A stretch of 17,264 bases of DNA from Ignavibacteriales bacterium (lineage in GTDB: Bacteria; Bacteroidota; Ignavibacteria; Ignavibacteriales; Melioribacteraceae), in the NCBI GenBank assembly GCA_016929735.1, contig JAFGID010000018.1, positions 1-17,264 of the forward strand. Reading direction: 5' to 3'. Both the position numbers and the translations under genes were made by a program. Shown here one piece after another: positions 1 through 6,743 of this stretch; position 1 is the first letter of the stretch; each line of letters starts with the position of its first letter. The notes beneath the pieces were generated by a model. The model was not told the origin of the DNA, did no database searches, and worked only from the letters and a program-made list of their open reading frames with translations.

Positions 1-620
1 AATTCATCTTTCTCTTCATTTTTCAACGAAAGCCAATATCTGCCATCGTCAATTTTTATTTTACCTATCAAATAATCTTTATTAAGAAATTCTTCATTTG
101 CTATCAATGATGTTACCAAATTATATCTTCTGAATTGTAATTTTCTCTCACCAACTTTTCCTAAATCAGACATTGAAAATTCTTCGGAAGCATCAATTAA
201 ATTTTCGCATTCAAATGTTAATTCACCTTCCCTACCAACCACCGAAACAATAAAACTGTTTTCCTTTATTTCAATTTTGTTCAAACGAATATGAAATAAT
301 AAATTAACATTTGAGTTTGTTAATTCATCCTGTAAAACAAATTTAACCGCTTCAGGATTTAATATAACCTGCGTCTCCTTCTGAAATAAAATACCATTAC
401 TATATTTTTTAATTTTTTTAATTATATTCAACATAGTATAGGATTTAATTTCTACTGGTATGTTTTGTTCAAGATTTAAATTTTCTGTGATACTGCCACC
501 CGGAAAACCGACTTGATTTAATAACAAAACTTTCTTTCCCAGCCTTGCTTTCTGAATTGAAAAGACCACACCTGCTAAAGATGCAAAATAAACTATATAA
601 TCAAATTTTTTAATTTCCAT
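1..620 (-). CDS. FAD-dependent oxidoreductase-like protein, partial (C-terminus off window), degenerate nucleotide-binding motif
   Basis: I translated this stretch by hand from the ATG at 618-620. The frame stays open for about 206 codons to the left edge, so only the N-terminal part is visible. The layout matches the FAD_oxidored (Pfam PF12831-like) family: a beta-alpha-beta start (FDYIVYFASLAGVVFS), then ARLGKKVLLLNQVGFPGGS, where the family has 'ARLGAKVLLIERxGxLGG'. Further on, NPEAVKFVLQDEL matches the family 'DPEALKxVLxxxL'. The signature residues are altered: the GGGxAG loop reads FASLAG (residues 12-17), the acidic residue ending strand 2 is Asn, and the usual 'IDATGD' reads LIDASEE. 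It starts 69 bp after the stop of the hydantoinase-like gene on the same strand and is probably co-transcribed with it. A real but FAD-deficient paralogue is likeliest; an eroding gene is possible, although the frame is intact. Confidence 0.6.
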   Translation of the reverse strand, partial: MEIKKFDYIVYFASLAGVVFSIQKARLGKKVLLLNQVGFPGGSITENLNLEQNIPVEIKSYTMLNIIKKIKKYSNGILFQKETQVILNPEAVKFVLQDELTNSNVNLLFHIRLNKIEIKENSFIVSVVGREGELTFECENLIDASEEFSMSDLGKVGERKLQFRRYNLVTSLIANEEFLNKDYLIGKIKIDDGRYWLSLKNEEKDE

Positions 621-689
621 ATTTTATGACCTATCAACTTTTTATTAAAAATTCGACAATTAAACAATTTATCAATATAACAATAAAAT

Positions 690-2846
690 TTACTTTTTCG
701 GTGCTGCAATTACAACAATTTTTTCCTTTTCAGTTACTTTATTTAATTCAATATCAACCAATGCCATCACTTGCGATTCATCAATTAGACCGGTTAGGTC
801 GATTATCTTTGCACCAATCAATAAATAAATATCCGGAACTAAAGCCCCCGCATCTCCAAATGTTGTAAGTTTTTCAATTAATGATTTTATTGAATTTTTC
901 ACTTGCACCGCATAAACAGTATCTAACAGACAATTATTGATTTGTAATTTTATTGTTCCTTCCTTATCAATTACACGAAGTATATTAACCTCATCTTTCA
1001 TTAAACCAAATAAATGCTTCTTAATATACTTATGAACAACGGCGTAAAGAAAATTTGTTTTGCCCTCTATAGCCAGATTTTCGGATTCTGTTTTTAATGA
1101 CAATGCACAAAGAGCGAGTAATTTCTTTTCACTTAATTCTTTGATTTCCAAATCCTTTGCTCTCATCTCAATGGAACCCATAGCAACTGCAATTAATTTT
1201 TTATTTTTACTATCAATCTCAATTGATATTTCAACCGATTCGGGGACAGCCCCCATAGTTACAACTGAATCAAGTGCTTCTTGTCTTATTGCAATTATAT
1301 CTTGCTCGGTTGGATTTAGAATATTTTTCTCAATTGAATCTCTAATCATTCCGAGAGCAGCGCCAATAGCCGAAACGACTTCACAATTTTCAGCAATTTT
1401 ATGTTCAACATTCATATAGTCCGCAGTGAAAGGAACGATAGCCGAAGCACCACCCCCTCCTCCGACAAATTGAATTAAATCATAATCAAGTTTATATTCT
1501 CTTGCTAATTGTTTTATCACAGGTTTAATTTTTTCAGCCGAGATTTTTAATATTTCTTTTGCAATTTCATTAGTCGGTTTTCCAATTATTTTTGACAAAG
1601 ATTCAAAGCAAGATTTAACTGCTTTTTCATTTCCTGCACCGTGTCCAACTGCTTTAACTAAATCAAGAAGATAAGATGCCTCTGTTGGAGTGATTGTAAA
1701 TTTTTTATTTTTCACTTTTTTATTTAGAATTTCAACATAATCATTCGGGTCGTTTTCTCTTGGCTTAATTAAATTTATTTCAATATCAGAAAAATCCTTT
1801 TCATCGGAATAGGCAGTGTAACTTAAATTCGCAATATGAGCGCTTCGGGGACCGACATCAACAATTTTATTATCCTTTAATCGAGGAATAGACCCCCCTG
1901 CAATTCCAAGAGTCCGAACATCAAGCGTTCTCAAGTATAGCCGATGCCCCCCTATCTGAGCACTCTTAACCTGTGGTTTTCCATTTTTAATTACTGAGAT
2001 ATCAGTTGAAGTTCCCCCCACCTCAATAAAAATTCCGTCAGATACTTTAGCATACATCAAAGCGGCGGCAACACCGGCAGCGGGACCGGAAAGCATTGTC
2101 ATAATCGGACGCTTACGCATCTCGTTTATGTCCATTATTCCGCCATCAGAACGCATTACCATCAGTGGCGCTTTAATTCCACTCTTACGAACAGACTCCT
2201 CTGTCATATTTGCCGTCTCAAGCATCTTCGGCATCATACTGGCATTTATCACCGCTGTTCTTGTTCTAACTTTCAATCCGTAAAGCCGTGAAATTTTACT
2301 CGCCGCCGTTGCAAGAAAGCCCATTTGTTTTGCAATTTCAACAACCATTTCTTCATTAGTCGGATTATCCACACCAAATGCTTCTGATGCCACAATGACT
2401 TCTGCACCTTCATTTTTCACTTCTTTAATCGCTCGTTTTATTTCTTCCTTTGTCAAAGGACGAGAAGTATCAATATAGCGGAACTTTGTAAATAGAAATT
2501 TACCAGGCGATAATTCGATATTACCAAGATTTGCTTCCTTCTTTGCTCTTCGCCCTTCAATTCCTTTCCCCATTCCAATAATTCCAACGACAGCAACATC
2601 CCCTTCAAGTAGTGAGTTAGTTGCTTGTGTTGTAGAATGAGCAATGAGTATAACTTCTTTCGGTTTGATTTTAGATTCTTTAATTAATATTTTCATTGAA
2701 TCAACAACACCTTTCGCAACACCTTCTTTTGCTGTATGTGTTGTCGGAACGCAGGCTTTCCCGATTATGCTAAAATCAGAAATATCAACTGCAACAGCGT
2801 GGGTAAATGTCCCACCTACATCAATTCCAATTTTTATTTTTCTCAT
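690..2846 (-). CDS. Hydantoinase/oxoprolinase family protein (HyuA-type ATPase subunit)
   Basis: The 718-residue protein has the ASKHA ATPase signatures of the hydantoinase A / 5-oxoprolinase / acetone carboxylase beta family. The first phosphate loop is GIDVGGTFTHAV (7-18). HSTTQATNSLLEG lies at 70-82, MLSGPAAGV at 251-259 and the second phosphate motif EVGGTSTDIS at 275-284. A glycine-rich VGGGGGAS (461-468) corresponds to the nucleotide-binding loop near the C-terminal end of the catalytic core. Where most relatives have Asp after GGTFT, this has His. Members use ATP to open cyclic amides or carboxylate small substrates, usually with a HyuB partner. No HyuB is visible; the downstream neighbour is a FAD-oxidoreductase-like gene. 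The substrate cannot be read from sequence. The start has ATG and the conserved N-terminal strand immediately after it. The 420-bp spacer upstream is full of repeats, so a promoter near 2850-2940 is likely but not identified. Confidence 0.9.
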   Translation of the reverse strand: MRKIKIGIDVGGTFTHAVAVDISDFSIIGKACVPTTHTAKEGVAKGVVDSMKILIKESKIKPKEVILIAHSTTQATNSLLEGDVAVVGIIGMGKGIEGRRAKKEANLGNIELSPGKFLFTKFRYIDTSRPLTKEEIKRAIKEVKNEGAEVIVASEAFGVDNPTNEEMVVEIAKQMGFLATAASKISRLYGLKVRTRTAVINASMMPKMLETANMTEESVRKSGIKAPLMVMRSDGGIMDINEMRKRPIMTMLSGPAAGVAAALMYAKVSDGIFIEVGGTSTDISVIKNGKPQVKSAQIGGHRLYLRTLDVRTLGIAGGSIPRLKDNKIVDVGPRSAHIANLSYTAYSDEKDFSDIEINLIKPRENDPNDYVEILNKKVKNKKFTITPTEASYLLDLVKAVGHGAGNEKAVKSCFESLSKIIGKPTNEIAKEILKISAEKIKPVIKQLAREYKLDYDLIQFVGGGGGASAIVPFTADYMNVEHKIAENCEVVSAIGAALGMIRDSIEKNILNPTEQDIIAIRQEALDSVVTMGAVPESVEISIEIDSKNKKLIAVAMGSIEMRAKDLEIKELSEKKLLALCALSLKTESENLAIEGKTNFLYAVVHKYIKKHLFGLMKDEVNILRVIDKEGTIKLQINNCLLDTVYAVQVKNSIKSLIEKLTTFGDAGALVPDIYLLIGAKIIDLTGLIDESQVMALVDIELNKVTEKEKIVVIAAPKK

Positions 2847-2942
2847 TTTTATTAACCTTTTTTATCGTCATTTTTCAATATTAGTAATTTTTAGAAACTT
2901 CTGAAAAATAATAAATTTATATATTATACGAAATTCCGATTT

Positions 2943-3024
2943 ATGCCGAAAGGCATAGAATACCATCGGAATGAAGCATCTCTTTTTGAGATTCTTCCCC
3001 CGACAAGTCGGGATCAGAATGACA
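2943..3024. repeat. Cluster of three small palindromes (GAAGCATCTC and CCCGAC type)
   Basis: Three hairpins follow one another. ATGCC-GAAA-GGCAT lies at 2943-2956. GAAGCATCTC (2973-2982) pairs with GAGATTCTTC (2988-2997) across a T5 loop with one mismatch. CCCGAC-AA-GTCGGG is perfect at 2999-3012. The block ends with CAGAATGACA, an arm also found in the palindrome at 4957-5045. It resembles the dispersed intergenic palindromes (CATTCTGA...GAAGCATCTC) of many environmental bacteria. It could help terminate transcription from the secreted-protein gene. Confidence 0.75.
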
Positions 3025-3057
3025 ATGCCTTTATTATTCAGAATGACAAACTATTCT

Positions 3058-3124
3058 CCTGTCATACCCGCAACAGCGGATATCCACTTTTATTTTTATG
3101 GATTCCCATTCAAGTTGGGAATTA
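3058..3124. repeat. Modular double-hairpin repeat, short copy A
   Basis: This unit contains two linked palindromes: GTCATACCCGC...GCGGATATCCAC and TGGATTCCCA...TGGGAATTA, joined by an AT-rich linker. It aligns arm for arm with the longer copy at 3136-3249, 11 bp away, but has short hairpin loops. With its neighbours it fills most of the 420-bp gap between the T9SS cargo gene and the hydantoinase gene; I see no gene there. Translations of this stretch are repeat translations, not proteins. Confidence 0.8.
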
Positions 3125-3135
3125 CAAACCCTTTT

Positions 3136-3249
3136 CCTGTCATACCCGCAAAACCTGTCCTCGTGAAAACGGGGGGCGGGTATCCACTTTTCTTGAAATG
3201 GATTCCCACTTTGGTTCGACTAAGCTCACCACAAGTCGTGGGAATGACA
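3136..3249. repeat. Modular double-hairpin repeat, long copy B with expanded loops
   Basis: The same two hairpins as copy A are present: TCATACCCGC...GCGGGTATCCAC and TGGATTCCCAC...GTGGGAATGAC. Each loop is enlarged. The first loop holds its own small hairpin (CCTCGTGAAAACGGGG). The second holds GGTTCGACTAAGCTCACCAC, a segment resembling another common dispersed repeat. Copy B ends 18 bp before the stop codon of the secreted-protein gene. It is probably a non-autonomous dispersed element, and a strong RNA hairpin is likely whichever strand is transcribed. Confidence 0.8.
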
Positions 3250-3266
3250 TTGCACCCTCTGACTAC

Positions 3267-4889
3267 TCATTTTATTAAACTTATTTTTATTATATCCTTA
3301 AAATTATTTGCTGTCATCTCAACAAAATATACTCCGCTTGATAACATTAATTCATTAGCATTTATTTCAATTTCATAATTTCCCGTATTCTTTTCTTCGG
3401 TTAATAATACTTTTCTCTGTTGTCCTAAGGTATTGTATAAGGTAATCCTTACATCACTGACAACTGGCAACTGATAACTGATAACTGTAACTGGATTAAA
3501 TGGGTTAGGATAATTTTGAAATAGTTTATAATCAATTAATTTACTCTCTTCCAAGATAATACCCGGTTGGACAAGTTTATCACCAAGAAATAAATATACA
3601 TATCCACCTGCTGTTACAAATTCTTCATCACCATCGTTATTAACATCTTCCAATGATTTTGCTTGTTTACAATCTCCACTTCCAACCGCAAAACACCTTA
3701 TGCCATATTTGTTAGTGCTACTTACTTTTGCCCCCCCCAATTTTACAGAAAAACAAGCACCTGCATTCAATATAAAATCTTTATACCCATCATCATTGTA
3801 ATCACCTATTTGTATTGATTCGCTACCAGAACAATTTCCATACTCTCCATCGTGGGTAAATATAATTGATGGAATTGTATCTATGCCTCCTACCTTTCCA
3901 TAATGGATTGTTGTTCTTATCGGGTCGGGGTCTATTAGCCCTCTACCTACTACAACATCATCTATCCCATCACCATTTATATCATCTACTGAAAATGTCT
4001 TTACAAACCAACCCGCTTCCTTTGTACTATAATTTACTTGTGATTCATACCTTTTTGATGGAGTATTTTCTATAAATGTAAAACTACTTCCACCATAATA
4101 TATGTCCAACACTTCTAGACTGTCTTGGGAACCTGGTTTAGGAGTTCTATGAGAGTAACTAATTAATAAATCATCTATTCCATCACCATTTATATCGCCT
4201 ATATCAAAAAATTTTCCATAATCTCTTTTATAACATACATATTGTATTGTTATTCCTTCTACTATATAGTCTGCGCTATCTATTGGATTATCTCTGCCTA
4301 AATATAAGTATAAACGACCTAACTCACTAAAATCTGTTCTATACTCGCTTATTACTATATCATCTTTTCCATCATTATTCAAATCTCCAGTCCTTACTCC
4401 CCAACTCTTAAAGCCATAGGCAAAATATGTACTCTGCGGGTATAATACTGGTATTGGTATTGCATAATCATAAGTTGTATCTATTGCAATAGTAGCTGTA
4501 TCACTACCCCAATAAAATATTATATTGCCATCCCAATCTTTTCTTATTGTATCGTAATTAGTGTAATTCATCGCTATTAAGTCTTGGTAACCATCACCAT
4601 TAAAGTCGCATATTGCTAACATCCTTCCCTTATACTTCATATCTACTGTTGTATGTTGTAAATATGGGCTCTCGCCATAGTATACCCAAGTGTCAAAAAA
4701 GTTACTTACTATTACATCTTTGTAGCCATCTTTATTCAAATCTAATGCTTCAACATTATACGCTCCGCTATCAATATGCACATTCCATACATCTGGCAAT
4801 GGAAACCAATCGGCTGTAGTTTTTTCTATCTCCTGAGCAGCAGCAAGTGTAGTTAGTAGTATTGCTATTGTTATAAATATTATTTTCAT
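3267..4889 (-). CDS. Secreted FG-GAP/VCBS beta-propeller protein with T9SS C-terminal sorting domain
   Basis: The 540-residue protein begins with a signal peptide (MKIIFITIAILLTTLAAAQ, cleavage probably after the AAA/Q region). Seven Ca2+-binding FG-GAP loops of the form DxNxDGxxD follow, near residues 50, 95, 169, 232, 303, 363 and 415. The last is degenerate (DVNNDGDEE). Seven loops fit a seven-bladed propeller. The C-terminus (about 454-540) is a type A T9SS sorting domain: YKLFQNYPNPFNPVTVISY, then a TLYNTLGQ strand and a final SSGVYFVEM...IKISLIK. Such proteins cross the inner membrane by Sec, then the outer membrane by T9SS, and are released or anchored at the surface. The ligand is unknown. 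A run of eight G residues on the coding strand (complement of 3731-3738, Leu-Gly-Gly-Ala) is a possible slippage site. The stop codon lies within a remnant of the 7-bp repeat sequence. Confidence 0.92.
   Translation of the reverse strand: MKIIFITIAILLTTLAAAQEIEKTTADWFPLPDVWNVHIDSGAYNVEALDLNKDGYKDVIVSNFFDTWVYYGESPYLQHTTVDMKYKGRMLAICDFNGDGYQDLIAMNYTNYDTIRKDWDGNIIFYWGSDTATIAIDTTYDYAIPIPVLYPQSTYFAYGFKSWGVRTGDLNNDGKDDIVISEYRTDFSELGRLYLYLGRDNPIDSADYIVEGITIQYVCYKRDYGKFFDIGDINGDGIDDLLISYSHRTPKPGSQDSLEVLDIYYGGSSFTFIENTPSKRYESQVNYSTKEAGWFVKTFSVDDINGDGIDDVVVGRGLIDPDPIRTTIHYGKVGGIDTIPSIIFTHDGEYGNCSGSESIQIGDYNDDGYKDFILNAGACFSVKLGGAKVSSTNKYGIRCFAVGSGDCKQAKSLEDVNNDGDEEFVTAGGYVYLFLGDKLVQPGIILEESKLIDYKLFQNYPNPFNPVTVISYQLPVVSDVRITLYNTLGQQRKVLLTEEKNTGNYEIEINANELMLSSGVYFVEMTANNFKDIIKISLIK
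3457..3484. repeat. Heptanucleotide tandem array, four CTGAYAA-type units, inside a CDS
   Basis: On the plus strand the units read CTGACAA, CTGGCAA, CTGATAA, CTGATAA, followed by a degenerate CTGTAAC. The array lies in the part of the T9SS sorting domain coding for the ISYQLPVVSDV segment. That peptide is itself normal for such domains, so convergence with a conserved peptide must be weighed against true repeat insertion. Confidence 0.6.
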
Positions 4890-4956
4890 AGTATTCCTAT
4901 TTTTTTGTTATGCAAAGTTACAAAGAATACAGGAGTCAGTAGTCAGAATGTTTCAT

Positions 4957-5045
4957 TTTGTCATGCTGAACCCAATTTATTGGGTGAAGCATCTCTTGAA
5001 AGAAATGGGATCCTTCACTTCTCTTCGTTCGTTCAGAATGACAAA
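4957..5045. repeat. Inverted repeat, 15-bp arms TTTGTCATGCTGAAC / GTTCAGAATGACAAA
   Basis: The left arm at 4957-4971 and right arm at 5031-5045 are complementary at 14 of 15 positions. The roughly 59-bp interior contains ACCCAATTTATTGGGT (a small hairpin) and GAAGCATCTC, also seen at 2973. The element sits between the permease gene and the T9SS cargo gene. Outside it, GAATACAGGAGTCAG (4925-4939) and the complement of the heptamer array at 5054-5095 form a second, imperfect outer inverted pair. The 242-bp gap has no gene. Confidence 0.8.
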
Positions 5046-5053
5046 TTCTTTCC

Positions 5054-5095
5054 TTCTGTATTCTGACTTCTGTATTCTATCTCCTGACTCCTCAT
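5054..5095. repeat. Heptanucleotide tandem array, six TTCTGAC-type units
   Basis: Six successive 7-bp units on the plus strand read TTCTGTA, TTCTGAC, TTCTGTA, TTCTATC, TCCTGAC and TCCTCAT. Two complementary-type units (AGGAGTC AGTAGTC) occur at 4931-4944 on the far side of the inverted repeat. A two-unit remnant (CTCTGAC TACTCAT) overlaps the stop of the secreted-protein gene at about 3257-3270. Confidence 0.75.
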
Positions 5096-5131
5096 TTTAA
5101 AATCATCATTTTTCAAAAATAAAATTTTTAA

Positions 5132-6607
5132 TTATATAAACAACAACGCTGAAATTATTAATCCAACTAATGCTAATGCCCAACTATAAGAAATAGTATT
5201 CCATAAAACCTTTTGGACATCAACTCGCATCTCGTTGGCTAACCAAACATTATGCGTATTTGTCGGATCACTAATTCCTTGAATTTGACCAACTGCAAGT
5301 AACAATCCCATTATTGCACCAGGATTCATCCCACTTGCAAGAAATACAGCTGCAATTCCATATCCCATTCCCCAAACATTTAGAGGTCCTCTGTATAATG
5401 CTAATGGTGCTGCGATTGTAAAAATCAAAACATAGAAAAATGGATTGCTTGGAATAATTGTGAGGATGACCGGTCTTAGTATATTTAAGACGGGCCAACC
5501 GTTTGGATATGCTTCTAATTCTATTCCCGGTCCCATCACAGCAACAAGCAACATACCAATACCGAACATAAGTGCAACAGCGGGCATTACTACTCCCCCA
5601 CCTTCAAATACTGATTTAACAAATAAATTTAGTCTCCCCTTTTTATATGTTGCGATAAAAACATAAATCAAACCAACAATAAATGCTGCAATAAAATCCA
5701 TACTAAAAATTAAAATTAGCAATAATGGAATTATAGGTGCAAAGTAAGTTATCCAATGGACTTCATTTTCAGTTTCATTTTTCTTTAATATAATACGAAT
5801 TATAGCAGTTATAAACAAAGAAATTACGCCAACCAGCACTATCCACTTCAATCCGTTTCCCGTTTCCCTTATTACTTTATCAACAAACATTTGCATATTC
5901 TCTGAAATTACATAATTATAAAGAACAAGAATTGTAACGGCTGCGCCGAGGAAAATTACACTATTACGAATAATCTTTTTCAACTTAAGGTTTTGTCCAT
6001 CGCGAAATAATTGCACTGTAATATAAACAAGAGAAGCAATAAAAGTAATTGAAAACATTATCAAGGCAAAAGGTCTGATTTGTTCAACCTTCAATCCTAA
6101 AACATCAATATAAACAGCCCAACTTCCAACATTTAAGGCACCCCCCATACTTATACCGATTAAAAATATTCCGACACTTGTCATCGGTCCAATTCCAACG
6201 GAAGCCATAATCGGAAGGACAATTGTTGCAACCATAATGACTGCACCCAATCCACCAATAGTTGTAAAGAGTAATGCTATCAAAATGAGCATAATCACCG
6301 CAATAGTCCAGGGACTATCACCCGAAAGTTCCGCACCTTTTTTTATGAAACTTTCTGCGATACCAGTTTTTTGCAAAAGGACACTTAACATACTGCCGAA
6401 CATTGCGATGGTGTATGCACTATGCAATTTTAACGAACCCTGTCCGAGGACATATTTAATCGTATCTTCTAAACTTACCCCACCTATAATGGAAATTAAA
6501 AATGCCATAACAGGTAGAGCGATTAGAGCAGGAATTTTTCTTAAGAACATTAATATTGTCATCAGAAAAAAAATACCGAGCAATAAAATAACTTGAATGT
6601 TTTCCAT
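5132..6607 (-). CDS. Polytopic membrane transporter, ion-transporter (citrate/anion) superfamily-like
   Basis: The 491-residue protein is almost entirely hydrophobic helices (about 12), starting MENIQVILLLGIFFLMT. It looks like two similar halves joined by a charged cytoplasmic loop (about 205-215, LFRDGQNLKLKKI) and a second polar stretch near 275-282. The first half carries GGLGAVIMVATIVLP and the second ends with GQIQGISDPTNTHN (440-453). A repeated glycine-rich re-entrant region and a polar SDPTNTHN-type loop are what I expect in CitMHS/gluconate/arsenite-type secondary transporters. I did not recognise a specific subfamily. With a HyuA-type enzyme downstream on the same strand, uptake of an organic acid or cyclic amide is plausible, but a repeat block and an unrelated gene lie between them. 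Confidence 0.7.
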   Translation of the reverse strand: MENIQVILLLGIFFLMTILMFLRKIPALIALPVMAFLISIIGGVSLEDTIKYVLGQGSLKLHSAYTIAMFGSMLSVLLQKTGIAESFIKKGAELSGDSPWTIAVIMLILIALLFTTIGGLGAVIMVATIVLPIMASVGIGPMTSVGIFLIGISMGGALNVGSWAVYIDVLGLKVEQIRPFALIMFSITFIASLVYITVQLFRDGQNLKLKKIIRNSVIFLGAAVTILVLYNYVISENMQMFVDKVIRETGNGLKWIVLVGVISLFITAIIRIILKKNETENEVHWITYFAPIIPLLLILIFSMDFIAAFIVGLIYVFIATYKKGRLNLFVKSVFEGGGVVMPAVALMFGIGMLLVAVMGPGIELEAYPNGWPVLNILRPVILTIIPSNPFFYVLIFTIAAPLALYRGPLNVWGMGYGIAAVFLASGMNPGAIMGLLLAVGQIQGISDPTNTHNVWLANEMRVDVQKVLWNTISYSWALALVGLIISALLFI

Positions 6608-6640
6608 AATTTATTTCAATTTAATAGTAAATTCTTAATT

Positions 6641-6657
6641 GTAAAAATACTTTTTAC
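6641..6657. promoter_or_regulatory. Perfect short inverted repeat GTAAAAA-TAC-TTTTTAC upstream of the permease gene
   Basis: Seven-bp perfect arms with a 3-bp centre lie about 34-50 nt upstream of the permease start codon, in the 136-bp gap after the L,D-transpeptidase gene. The position suits an operator or a weak hairpin. In sequence this AT-rich, such a palindrome can arise by chance. I see no convincing Bacteroidota-type promoter boxes. Confidence 0.25.
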
Positions 6658-6743
6658 CTACTTAATATTTTTGTAAAAATTAAAACTTTATTTTTCGAAA
6701 TATTCTTTTTATTACAAGTAGTTTTATTCTGAGACAAAATTGA

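Noticed and set aside
1060..1419. Plus-strand open frame of 119 codons inside the hydantoinase gene
   Set aside because: Antisense shadow of a conserved coding region; no family features and no independent start signals.
3058..3249. CRISPR-like array
   Set aside because: Only two copies, each palindromic with variable loops, no equal-length spacers and no cas genes.
2943..3378. Two overlapping plus-strand open frames of 111 and 135 codons across the spacer
   Set aside because: They are translations of the palindromic repeats (peptides like SCHTRNSGYP and HTRKTCPREN) and run antisense into the T9SS gene; such repeat translations are a known source of false proteins.
6237..6596. Plus-strand open frame of 119 codons opposite the permease
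   Set aside because: Mirror of hydrophobic helices in the real gene; no known family pattern.
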